The notes under the pieces were generated by a model. The model did not search any database. It was not told the DNA's origin and saw only the letters and a program-made list of their open reading frames with translations. Position numbers and translations under genes: made by a program. Source: Sphingobacteriaceae bacterium (GTDB lineage Bacteria; Bacteroidota; Bacteroidia; Sphingobacteriales; Sphingobacteriaceae). From it: a stretch of DNA of 64,000 nt. Position 1 is the stretch's first letter. Each line of letters starts with the position of its first letter. The stretch spans positions 62,001-126,000 of the forward strand of contig JAQSWM010000005.1 of assembly GCA_029266635.1 (NCBI GenBank), given 5' to 3'. Shown piece after piece: positions 44,313 through 52,474 of this stretch.

Positions 44313-45974
44313 ATGAAAAAAAAACTCGCTATCTGCGGCTTCGCCGCATCGGTGCTTCTGTCTTGTACAAAGGCACCTGTCGAGACCTCGGAGGCAATCT
44401 CGGGATCAGACAAAAACACCGCCACCACCTCGGCCATCTACACTGCCGGGTTAGGAACGCAAGAAACAATCCTTTTAAATGCCTGTGGTTACAATCCCCG
44501 CAACTATATGCTGGAGGAGCCCTATTCGCAGCCACACGATCCGGATCTGCAGCTCGGGCTTGTAAGTGCCAAGGCTAACTGCATCCGTTATCCGGGAGGA
44601 ACCTTCGCGAACTATTGGGATTACAATAATGATCGTATGTTCCAGAAGGCTTCGACACACGATGCCGGCGGTTGGGTGACACTGGATAAGGTAAGCACAG
44701 ACTTGAACGACAGTTTTAGAAAAAGGATAGATGCAGGTTTAGGAGCGTCGGACGGCATACTTAAAAACTCTGTAAATGACCTAAAGTATGCCGCAAAAGG
44801 TGGCACATCAGGCCAGGAGCTCAACGTGGTATTCCACATGAATATGGTTACGCCTGGAAAAGAGTTTTATGAGTCAGCTCAGGGTTGGAACCGGGCTGTT
44901 AACGGAACAGTTGGTTCGGCGGACTGGTATAAAATGCTTGATGACCGGTATGACCGGTTTAAGGGAATGTTGATGCGAGCAAAATCGGGGACAGATGCAA
45001 TCCCAATCCGTTTCATAGAGCTCGGCAACGAATATTATTTCGATATAACTTATGTTGTTGAAGCGTTTCCAAATGGAGCTGCACACGGAACAGCAGCAAA
45101 TTATATTGCTAATAAGCTTAAGACTGATACTGACCTGAATCTTTCCAGCAATATCAGAATTGCGGCTACCGCGAATTGTGTAACGGGTGGCGATACCAGA
45201 AGGCAGAACTGGAACAACTCACTGGCTTCTACGCTCGATAGGTCTAAAGTAGGCTTTGTAACCATGCACTCATATGAGGCATACAGCGAACCCGGTACTT
45301 ATACCGAGTCGAGCTTTCAGAATGCTCTTGTAAACTGGTACCAAAGTGTGAACAGCAAGTTTGTGAACAGCGGTGCCGACGATAACTTCATTAAGGCTGC
45401 CAATCCGTGGCGTATTTGGTACACCGAAACCAACGCGAACTGGAACGGAGGTTTTGATGGCGACCCTTCGGGGGAAAAAGAATGGGGACAATCTTTGATC
45501 GAAGCCTATTCTGTAGTGCACCATTATGATCGTGGCAACGCTACTATTTATCTCCAGTTCCAGTTCAACAATCAAGTGAAACCAGATGCGGAGATAGTAG
45601 GCGGACGCCGGCTGTATAATCGGGCACTTGCGTTAAAACCGTTCATGGAAGCTACAAAAGATGCTACATCAGGAACGCGAATTGACTTCGGAGGCACCGG
45701 GATGCCGAAGTTGCCAGACAACACTAAAGCTGTAGTACAAGGCTATGTATTCAAAACTTCGGCAGGGGTGCCGCATGCTGTGCTCATCAACCTCTCAGGT
45801 ACCGACAAACATGTAAACCTGGCTGCCAACATCTTTACATCGGCGGGTACACTCAATAAGGTTGGCTATAAAAACTCCCTTGGCTCAATAGATCCTGCAA
45901 TTATCATAAACACTACCGATACCCGTGGCGATGTCACTCTGCCACCATATTCAGTAATTCATTTCTATCAATAA
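44313..45974 (+). CDS. Clan GH-A-like glycoside hydrolase lipoprotein (family unassigned)
   Basis: This 553-residue protein has a lipobox (LLSC, Cys18) and a TIM-barrel-like pattern. CIRYPGGTFANYWDY (about 90-104) resembles the sugar-binding beta-alpha start of GH51/GH79 enzymes, FIELGNEYY has the Asn-Glu pair (Asn239-Glu240, acid/base), and RIWYTETNANW holds Glu372, a candidate nucleophile. A C-terminal beta-sandwich (about 450-553) follows, as in GH51/79. It may cut uronic-acid or arabinose linkages. I cannot place it in a family. It lies between a sulfatase and a GH43-like gene on one strand. Confidence 0.65.
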   Translation: MKKKLAICGFAASVLLSCTKAPVETSEAISGSDKNTATTSAIYTAGLGTQETILLNACGYNPRNYMLEEPYSQPHDPDLQLGLVSAKANCIRYPGGTFANYWDYNNDRMFQKASTHDAGGWVTLDKVSTDLNDSFRKRIDAGLGASDGILKNSVNDLKYAAKGGTSGQELNVVFHMNMVTPGKEFYESAQGWNRAVNGTVGSADWYKMLDDRYDRFKGMLMRAKSGTDAIPIRFIELGNEYYFDITYVVEAFPNGAAHGTAANYIANKLKTDTDLNLSSNIRIAATANCVTGGDTRRQNWNNSLASTLDRSKVGFVTMHSYEAYSEPGTYTESSFQNALVNWYQSVNSKFVNSGADDNFIKAANPWRIWYTETNANWNGGFDGDPSGEKEWGQSLIEAYSVVHHYDRGNATIYLQFQFNNQVKPDAEIVGGRRLYNRALALKPFMEATKDATSGTRIDFGGTGMPKLPDNTKAVVQGYVFKTSAGVPHAVLINLSGTDKHVNLAANIFTSAGTLNKVGYKNSLGSIDPAIIINTTDTRGDVTLPPYSVIHFYQ

Positions 45975-46026
45975 CTAATGGTAACAATCCGGGCAAACCG
46001 GAGAATTAAACATCTAAGACTTAAGT

Positions 46027-47079
46027 ATGAAAACAAAAATGTTAGGGCTTGTAGCCTGTGCCCTGCTGTTTCAGAACTGCAGCAAAGTGGGCGAAAATGT
46101 ATCGGACGTGAATGGCGCCGGGAAGCAGACAGCCAGTGCTTTGGCCAGTTGTTACACAAATCCTTTGGACACCTCTTCTTTAGGCACCGGCGGCGACCCG
46201 TTTTGTATGAAGTACAATGGGACGTATTATATGTACCGCCCGCTTGATAACACCGTGGTTTACAATACCTCTACAGATCTGATCAACTGGACCGCTACGC
46301 AGACAGTGAGCTTCGCTAACGGTCCGTCGAGTGGGATATGGGCTCCGGAGGTACATCAGATCGGCTCTACGTTTTATCTGGTTTACGCAAACCCAAATGG
46401 TGTTAGCGGCGGCCGCGATATTATGGTTTGTAAAATGTCGAGCCCAACCAGTTGCGGAACGAACTCTCCTGTTAACATTGTCGGCAGCAACACTGCAGAG
46501 ATATGTATTGATCCATCCGTTTACGAAGAAAATGGCCATTATTACCTGATCTGGAAAAATGTTGGCACCGGCACCGGCGACCATTCACGTATCCGGATCA
46601 GAGAGCTGAATGCTGCTAATGCAACCCAGTTCGCAAGTGGCTCTTCTCAATCAGTAATATTTCCGGACATTTCTACCAATCCGCTTAACAAAGAGCATCC
46701 TTTTATCCTGAGAGAAGGTTACACTTCTGGCGGAGTTAACAAGTTCCGTTACTATTTATTCTTTGATTCAGGTCAGGGAGATACCCAGGACTACAAAGTT
46801 GAGTATGCTACGTCAAGCTCGCTGTTAGGAACCTACACTTACAAAGGGACGCTGATGTCTAAAAACACCAACCGAGGCATTTACAGCATTGGCGGCCACT
46901 CTGTTGTAAGAGACGGAAGCAATTACCGCTGGATGGTATACCGGGGCAAGAGCGCACCTGATGATGGTTGGGATGGCCGCCGCCCACGCATTGACAGGTT
47001 GAGAATTGATGCTCTTAATAACACTGCTGACTGTGAGGCTACAACAACCCAGTCGGCATATTGCCCAGCCCCCTTATAA
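46027..47079 (+). CDS. GH43-like glycoside hydrolase lipoprotein
   Basis: This 350-residue protein has a lipoprotein signal (FQNC, Cys18) and a five-bladed propeller pattern. Candidate acids match the GH43 triad: Asp57 in GGDPFCMKYNGTYYMY, Asp162 in ICIDPSVYEENGHYYLIW, and Glu223 in NKEHPFILRE. GH43 enzymes are mostly exo-arabinofuranosidases, xylosidases or galactosidases. It is 52 bp after the GH-A-like gene and is last in the sulfatase operon, which a terminator closes. Confidence 0.82.
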   Translation: MKTKMLGLVACALLFQNCSKVGENVSDVNGAGKQTASALASCYTNPLDTSSLGTGGDPFCMKYNGTYYMYRPLDNTVVYNTSTDLINWTATQTVSFANGPSSGIWAPEVHQIGSTFYLVYANPNGVSGGRDIMVCKMSSPTSCGTNSPVNIVGSNTAEICIDPSVYEENGHYYLIWKNVGTGTGDHSRIRIRELNAANATQFASGSSQSVIFPDISTNPLNKEHPFILREGYTSGGVNKFRYYLFFDSGQGDTQDYKVEYATSSSLLGTYTYKGTLMSKNTNRGIYSIGGHSVVRDGSNYRWMVYRGKSAPDDGWDGRRPRIDRLRIDALNNTADCEATTTQSAYCPAPL

Positions 47080-47102
47080 CAATTACTATCTACCTATAAA
47101 GC

Positions 47103-47136
47103 AGAAAGCCCTGGCATGTGCCGGGGCTTTCTTGTT
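47103..47136. terminator. Terminator between convergent GH43-like and esterase genes
   Basis: AGAAAGCCCTGGCA and TGCCGGGGCTTTCT form a long stem (47103-47132) with one G-T pair, followed by T-rich sequence. It lies between two converging stops and may act on both strands. Confidence 0.85.
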
Positions 47137-47154
47137 CTTATTTGTAAATAACTT

Positions 47155-48570
47155 CTACTTTTTAGCCTCTGCTGGCATCCAGTCGTCTGTGCGGAAAGGC
47201 GTGAGCGGCAGGCCGTCAGTTCCGTAAACATTAGCCTGGACCCAATCTGTAAAAGCGTATCGCACAGCAACAGGGTTCTTCACTTCAGGAGAAATCACCC
47301 GAATACCTGTGCTTGTGAAAGTTGCTTTAGCGGGATGAAATATTTTATCGCTGCCCGCCACTTCGAAGCCCACAGCGTCTCCGTTGGAATAAAACCCGGA
47401 TGGTGCATCGTTGAATTTCAGCTCTGCTGTATCACTCTTAAACGTAACTGATTTAAATGTTGGGCTTTTGTAAGCCAGTCCCTTTTTTCCATACGTGTTT
47501 CCGAGTGCCCAATAAGCCAGCCTCTTTGCGATAGAAGTTTTATCGGGCGGGTGAATTGTTGCAGGGCTGCCTGCATCAGCACTTACAGCCATTCCCGAGT
47601 TCGGGATTTTAGCCATCGCCTTGTACTGTGCTTCCTGCAAAAATGGAACTAACTCCTTCCCGGCTGGATATTTAAACGGAGCTATTTGAACATAATAAAA
47701 AGGGAATTCGCCCACTTTCCAGAGCTTACGCCACTCAGAAACCATGTTCGCCATTAAGGCATCGTACTCAAATGGCTTATTACGGTTAGCCTCACCCTGG
47801 TACCACAAAGCACCCTTTATCCTGTAATTGAGCAGCGGGTTGATCATTGCATTGAACAACATAGTTGGGGCAGAGGCTTTAGCTTTGGTATCATTTTCAT
47901 CAGGAACTTTATAGTCCGGAAAATCTGCAAGACTGGCTTTATCCATCCAGCTGATGATATTTGTGCCGCCCCAGTTTGATTCAATCATCCCGACAGGAAC
48001 ATGCAACTGCTGCTGCAGGATCTTTGCAAACTGATATCCAACGGCACTAAATTCCTTAACACTTTCGGCAGTGCTTTTCTCCCATGTTGCATCAGCATTG
48101 GCCAGAGGTTTGGCAGATGCAGCTCGTTTAACACGGAACAAGCGGATCGGGTAATTTTCCGCATCAAGGAGCAAATCGTTCGAGTTAAATATCGGCTGAT
48201 TCAAATATCCTTTCACAGGAATTTCCATATTCGACTGGCCCGAGCAGAGCCATACTTCCCCGATCAGCACATCTTTCAGCACAAGCTTTTCGCCATCGCT
48301 GAAAGTGATTTGGTAAGGGCCACCCGCTGAAGGCGTTTTCACCATCGCGGTAAACTCGCCGGATGCGTTTGAGTAAACCGTATATTTTTTATTATCCCAC
48401 GATGTAGTGATGGTCAACGGGACAGTCTTTTTAGCGGTTCCCCACAACCTGACATCAGATTTTTGCTGGAGAACCATTCCGCTGTTGAGGATGTTTGGCA
48501 GTATAACTTTTGAGGACGCCTGCAAGGCTGTACACAGGATAGCCAGGAGCAGAAAGTAAGTTTTCTTCAT
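47155..48570 (-). CDS. Exported sialate O-acetylesterase-like (SASA/SGNH) enzyme
   Basis: This 471-residue protein has a signal peptide (cleaved near ALQASS, residue 19-20), an Ig-like beta domain (about 30-105) and an SGNH/SASA hydrolase domain. The catalytic Ser113 is in LCSGQSNMEIPV (block I); GALWYQGEANR is a later block with conserved Gly and Glu. SASA enzymes remove acetyl from sialic acid, xylan or pectic sugars. Here it faces the sulfatase operon across a shared terminator, so glycan deacetylation is likely, but sialic acid need not be the substrate. Confidence 0.9.
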   Translation of the reverse strand: MKKTYFLLLAILCTALQASSKVILPNILNSGMVLQQKSDVRLWGTAKKTVPLTITTSWDNKKYTVYSNASGEFTAMVKTPSAGGPYQITFSDGEKLVLKDVLIGEVWLCSGQSNMEIPVKGYLNQPIFNSNDLLLDAENYPIRLFRVKRAASAKPLANADATWEKSTAESVKEFSAVGYQFAKILQQQLHVPVGMIESNWGGTNIISWMDKASLADFPDYKVPDENDTKAKASAPTMLFNAMINPLLNYRIKGALWYQGEANRNKPFEYDALMANMVSEWRKLWKVGEFPFYYVQIAPFKYPAGKELVPFLQEAQYKAMAKIPNSGMAVSADAGSPATIHPPDKTSIAKRLAYWALGNTYGKKGLAYKSPTFKSVTFKSDTAELKFNDAPSGFYSNGDAVGFEVAGSDKIFHPAKATFTSTGIRVISPEVKNPVAVRYAFTDWVQANVYGTDGLPLTPFRTDDWMPAEAKK

Positions 48571-48634
48571 GATTAGGATTATAAAAGCCGAATATAATTA
48601 GATTTAAAGATCTATAGTTAATCAGAGAATTGCT

Positions 48635-48665
48635 TTTGTGGCTTCGCTGATTACATTTATTCTTG
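48635..48665 (+). promoter_or_regulatory. Promoter of the GH172 gene
   Basis: TTTG at 48635-48638, an exact 19-bp spacer, then TATTCTTG at 48658-48665 (one mismatch to TAnnTTTG). The start codon is 28 bp downstream. The spacing supports a real promoter. Confidence 0.65.
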
Positions 48666-48693
48666 TAACACCAATCGCTGTAAACTTAACATC

Positions 48694-49884
48694 ATGAAAA
48701 AAGCCCTGCTTTCCATTGGCTCGCTTTTACTAGTATTTAGTTCGTTCGCACAACAGCCCGGCACGTTTAACGGGTTAGATATGAATCTTGGCAATCTGTC
48801 CAGGTTATCTGATGCGCAAAGCCGCTCCATAAGCCCCGAGAACTTTACAGGAGAAAAAGGAAAGGGCGGGATGGCTGATCCGGTAAAAGACAAGGACAAG
48901 AAAAACGCCGCCAACGCTTCTAACGCCGCCCGCGATCTCGGCTTGGGTTGGAAGGTTAATCCATACATCAATATCAGTGCAGGCGAAACTATCACGATAG
49001 CCGAAATGGCTGGTCCCGGTGCCGTTCAGCACATCTGGATGACTCCCACCGGCAACTGGAGAAATTCAATTATCCGCTTTTATTGGGATGACGAGAAAGA
49101 GCCATCTATTGAATCGCCGGTAGGAGCTTTTTTCGGAATGGGCTGGAATGCTTATGCTCCATTGAATTCGCTGGCAGTTACCGTAAATCCGGGAAGTGCG
49201 TTTAATTGTTACTGGAAAATGCCTTTCAGGAAGAGATGCCGCATCACCATGGAAAACATAGATGAAACACCAATGCGCCTGTATTATCAGGTTGATTATA
49301 CGCTTACTTCAATCGGTGAAGATGAAGCTTACTTCCACGCACAGTATCGCCGGTCAAACCCGACTGAAGGCTCCATACACACTATTTTAGATGGGGTAAA
49401 AGGTAAAGGGCAGTACGTGGGTGTGTACATGGGTTTTGGCGCTCATAATAACGGCTGGTGGGGAGAAGGCGAAATCAAGTTCTTCATGGATGGCGATACC
49501 AAATTCCCGACAATCATCGGCACTGGAACAGAAGATTATTTCTGCGGCTCGTATGATTTCGACACGAAAAAGAAGAATGCGGCCGGCGTTGAGGAAGTGA
49601 ATTATACAGAGTATTCAACTGCGTATGCAGGTTTGCATCAGGTAATCAGGGGCGATCAGCATTACCAGGTGATGCAACGTTTTGGCATGTACCGCTGGCA
49701 TATCCTGGATCCGATCCGTTTCGATAAAGATTTGAAAATAACCATTCAGGATCTGGGCTGGCGTGCGGGAAAGCGCTACTTGCCACAGAGATCAGACATT
49801 TTCACAGTAGCCTACTGGTATCAGCGGGAGCCGCATGCCCGTTTCCCGAAGATGCTGACAAGAGACGAGCTGGAGATAAATTAA
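48694..49884 (+). CDS. GH172 (DUF2961) glycoside hydrolase, exported
   Basis: This 396-residue protein has a signal peptide (cleaved near SSFA-QQ) and matches DUF2961, now family GH172: GPGAVQHIWMTPTGNW (about 108-122), WGEGEIKFFMDGD (about 256-267; Glu258/260) and GTGTEDYFCGSYDF (Glu280) are family blocks with likely catalytic acids. Characterised members act on difructose dianhydride or alpha-D-arabinofuranosides. It has its own promoter and is divergent from the esterase gene. The substrate here is not known. Confidence 0.9.
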   Translation: MKKALLSIGSLLLVFSSFAQQPGTFNGLDMNLGNLSRLSDAQSRSISPENFTGEKGKGGMADPVKDKDKKNAANASNAARDLGLGWKVNPYINISAGETITIAEMAGPGAVQHIWMTPTGNWRNSIIRFYWDDEKEPSIESPVGAFFGMGWNAYAPLNSLAVTVNPGSAFNCYWKMPFRKRCRITMENIDETPMRLYYQVDYTLTSIGEDEAYFHAQYRRSNPTEGSIHTILDGVKGKGQYVGVYMGFGAHNNGWWGEGEIKFFMDGDTKFPTIIGTGTEDYFCGSYDFDTKKKNAAGVEEVNYTEYSTAYAGLHQVIRGDQHYQVMQRFGMYRWHILDPIRFDKDLKITIQDLGWRAGKRYLPQRSDIFTVAYWYQREPHARFPKMLTRDELEIN

Positions 49885-49963
49885 ACTTTAATAATCTTAC
49901 CGGTTACCGGACATTGCGAGAATGGAGAAATCAGTATCTTTATTGTACTAACCTTATAAACAG

Positions 49964-50410
49964 ATGAAAACAACTCTCCTTTCAATTATCCTGCTGCTTG
50001 CAATTCCGGTTGTAAGTTCTGCTCAGTCGAACATGGCAAAGCAGAAAATTCAGCGCTCTGGACAGGATAATACTTCACGAAAAAACGCCCAAACGCCTGA
50101 AGAGCGGGCAGCCAAACTCACCACAATGTTGGGTGAACGATTGAATCTAACAGACGATCAAAAAGACAAGATTTATGAGATAAGCCTGGTGGACGCCCGG
50201 CGCTTTGAAGAAGAGCAAAAACATGCCGGAAAGAAGTCGGATGACAAACCGGTTTTTGAAAGCAGCGATGCTGCGATTATGGATGTGCTAACAGAGAAGC
50301 AAAAAGAGAAATATAAAAAGGTGGATGCCCGAAAAGACCAGGAACGAAATGATTCCAAGCAGGAGAAAAACGTATTCGACAGGTCGCAGGAGAAAAGGCG
50401 GAAGTTGTAG
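49964..50410 (+). CDS. Exported Spy/CpxP-like helical protein
   Basis: This 148-residue protein has a signal peptide (cleaved near SSA-QS, residue 20) and a charged helical body. ERAAKLTTMLGERLNLTDDQ and KDKIYEISLVDARRFEEEQK (about 45-84) resemble the LTxxQ repeats of Spy/CpxP-type periplasmic chaperones. The C-terminus is Lys/Glu-rich. It lies 40 bp before a TlpA-like gene on the same strand. Function by resemblance only. Confidence 0.7.
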   Translation: MKTTLLSIILLLAIPVVSSAQSNMAKQKIQRSGQDNTSRKNAQTPEERAAKLTTMLGERLNLTDDQKDKIYEISLVDARRFEEEQKHAGKKSDDKPVFESSDAAIMDVLTEKQKEKYKKVDARKDQERNDSKQEKNVFDRSQEKRRKL

Positions 50411-50450
50411 GGCCCTCCGCACTCTACTAATAGTAAACCACCATTCATTT

Positions 50451-51812
50451 ATGAAACAAATCTGTCTTTTCATTCTACTGATAATTGGGAATACTGCAGT
50501 CTCCCAAACCACGGCGATCCGACCGACATCGCCTAAAAGCGTAATTATAGCAATGGCGACCCTTCCCGGATTTGGTCCCGCAGGCGATCATAACTTCGGA
50601 ATTGGAGATCTTAGTCAAACGAGTACAGATGAATTGATTGGTTACCCTTCCTCACGGAATGCTCCTGTATTATCGAAATCGAAGGAGTATTACTTTGTAC
50701 TTGACCCATTTCAACTTGCATACCAAAATTGTCGAGCTGGAATTTCTTCCAAAGAATATTTTCTCAAAAGAGCTAATACGTGGAACTGGAATTTATCTGA
50801 TACAGTGTATTTATCAAAAAAGCCAATCAAGGTCGGGTTTCACATTTTGGCGGGCTTAGATTCTTTAAATCGGTTTGTTTATTGTGCTGACGCTAACAAC
50901 AATAACGACTATTCGGACGACGCGATATTACCACTTCTTCCAAAGGGACGTTACGCTGACGCAATTGTCTCGACTTCTGTGCCGGTCGCTTTCGATTATT
51001 ATTTGGGTGGCGAGATTCATAATGAGAAGTTACTGTGCAACATTTCGGGAAGTTCCAGTTCAAATATTAGCTTTGGCTTTCCGCAGTTCAGATACCACAA
51101 GTTTAAGGTCGATGGCGAATCGTATTTGCTTGCTGCTGAAATTGATCCAAACGGAAAAATGATATACCTTGTTCCGGACCAACCTAATTTTTCGTCGATG
51201 GGTTTAAACAAAGCCATAAAGCTCAATCAGCACCTAACTATTAACGGCAAGGACTTTATTTTCAAATCATCACGTGGGCTGGGCAACCAAATCGTGTTGG
51301 AAGGACAGGATATCGATGGTTACGAACCTGTGATTGTCAAATCCCCAAAAGCCGCTTCAGTAAAATCGAACAATACTGTGTCGGCTCAGACTGGGTTCAG
51401 AGCACCCGAAATAAAGGGTAAACTCATCAATGGCAAGACCGGAGGCGAAATGCTATCCCTCTCTCAACTTAAAGGAAAGTATGTTTTTGTGGATTTTTGG
51501 AGTACTACTTGCATTCCTTGCATTGCAGAGTTTCCCAATATCAAGAAAGCCTATGGCATGTTCGGAAGGGATAAGTTCGAAATAATCGGCGTTGTTGATG
51601 AGCGGCAAACTGGAAAGACGGTTGCATTAATATCTAAACATAATGCAAACTGGCCAACAATGCTGGTTGGTGCAGGTACGGTGACCACAGGCTACAATAT
51701 ATACAGCTATCCAACTTCGTTCCTGATAGATCCAGATGGCTATATTGTTGCTCAGGATCTTAGAGGGGAAGAGCTCGTTAATTTTTTATCTGCTAAAATA
51801 GTGGGCAAATAA
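50451..51812 (+). CDS. Exported TlpA-like thiol-disulfide oxidoreductase
   Basis: This 453-residue protein has a signal peptide (MKQICLFILLIIGNTAVSQ), an N-terminal region of about 290 residues with no motif I recognise, and a C-terminal thioredoxin-like domain (about 320-453) with a Cys-X-X-Cys active site in FWSTTCIPCIAEFP. TlpA-type proteins reduce disulfides in the periplasm. The ATG at 50451 gives the signal peptide; the frame is open upstream into the previous gene, which I reject as a start. The large unknown N-terminal domain is common in Bacteroidota TlpA proteins. Confidence 0.85.
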   Translation: MKQICLFILLIIGNTAVSQTTAIRPTSPKSVIIAMATLPGFGPAGDHNFGIGDLSQTSTDELIGYPSSRNAPVLSKSKEYYFVLDPFQLAYQNCRAGISSKEYFLKRANTWNWNLSDTVYLSKKPIKVGFHILAGLDSLNRFVYCADANNNNDYSDDAILPLLPKGRYADAIVSTSVPVAFDYYLGGEIHNEKLLCNISGSSSSNISFGFPQFRYHKFKVDGESYLLAAEIDPNGKMIYLVPDQPNFSSMGLNKAIKLNQHLTINGKDFIFKSSRGLGNQIVLEGQDIDGYEPVIVKSPKAASVKSNNTVSAQTGFRAPEIKGKLINGKTGGEMLSLSQLKGKYVFVDFWSTTCIPCIAEFPNIKKAYGMFGRDKFEIIGVVDERQTGKTVALISKHNANWPTMLVGAGTVTTGYNIYSYPTSFLIDPDGYIVAQDLRGEELVNFLSAKIVGK

Positions 51813-51829
51813 GCTAGGTTTAGTCATCG

Positions 51830-51884
51830 CTGTTCGACATGTTCCGACGGGCATGCCGAACAACAGATAGAGGATTTGCAATCC
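51830..51884. repeat. Palindromic intergenic element after the TlpA-like gene
   Basis: CTGTTCGACATG and CATGCCGAACAACAG pair with gaps (51830-51866), followed by the palindrome GGATTTGCAATCC (51872-51884). This looks like a degraded dispersed element. I see no transposase remnant. The rest of the 190-bp gap to gldH holds nothing I recognise. Confidence 0.35.
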
Positions 51885-52003
51885 AGTTAACGCCCTGAAA
51901 ATGCTGCTATAAAAGTGGCTTGCATATCGCATTAAGGATCAACACGGGCAGCACTTCACATGCACGGTACATCAATGGGCAGATGTTTCACGAGAGACTA
52001 ACT

Positions 52004-52474
52004 CTATTCCATCGCCTCAACCCTCATCCCCACATCACTGATCTCCTGCAAAGGATTGTCACGCATGTTTTGTTCAAAAGAAAAGGTGTAGGTGCCCGTA
52101 GCGGGGAACTTGTAATTCTCTTTGAAAGGCAATTGGTAGGTATATAAATCTCCTGAGCCTTTGCCCAGCCATTCGCCGTCGGGATAGGCAAGTTGAAATT
52201 CCTTTCGGATGGTTTCCGGTTTCATGCCCGGCCCGCTTTGGTGAATAAGAACGAAGATGTTGGAATACTTGTAATCCGCCGTGTGCCGGAGGTTTAAAAA
52301 CAGCTTGTAGGCTTTAGAATTATCCTCAATCTTAACCGGTATTTTGATCTTGTTGATGTAGCTCCATTTATAGCCGCTTACAACCTGGTTTGTGTCCACC
52401 ACAGCATTGTCGTTGCAGGAAGCGATTAACAATGCCAGCGCTACAAAGCCGTATTTAACCAAATGCTTCAACAT
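52004..52474 (-). CDS. gldH: Gliding motility lipoprotein GldH
   Basis: This 156-residue lipoprotein (lipobox ALLIASC, Cys20) matches GldH: WSYINKIKIPVKIEDNSKAY and HTADYKYSNIFVLIHQSGPG, and the end QNMRDNPLQEISDVGMRVE. GldH is one of the Gld proteins needed for gliding and for the type IX secretion-linked machinery in Flavobacterium. Its ATG overlaps the stop of ricT (TAATG), so it is translationally coupled. Non-gliding Bacteroidota also carry gldH-like genes, so motility is not proven. Confidence 0.9.
   Translation of the reverse strand: MLKHLVKYGFVALALLIASCNDNAVVDTNQVVSGYKWSYINKIKIPVKIEDNSKAYKLFLNLRHTADYKYSNIFVLIHQSGPGMKPETIRKEFQLAYPDGEWLGKGSGDLYTYQLPFKENYKFPATGTYTFSFEQNMRDNPLQEISDVGMRVEAME

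Noticed and set aside
50325-50450. N-terminal extension of the TlpA-like gene
   Set aside because: It overlaps the end of the Spy-like gene and gives a basic, non-signal sequence. The ATG at 50451 starts a clear signal peptide.
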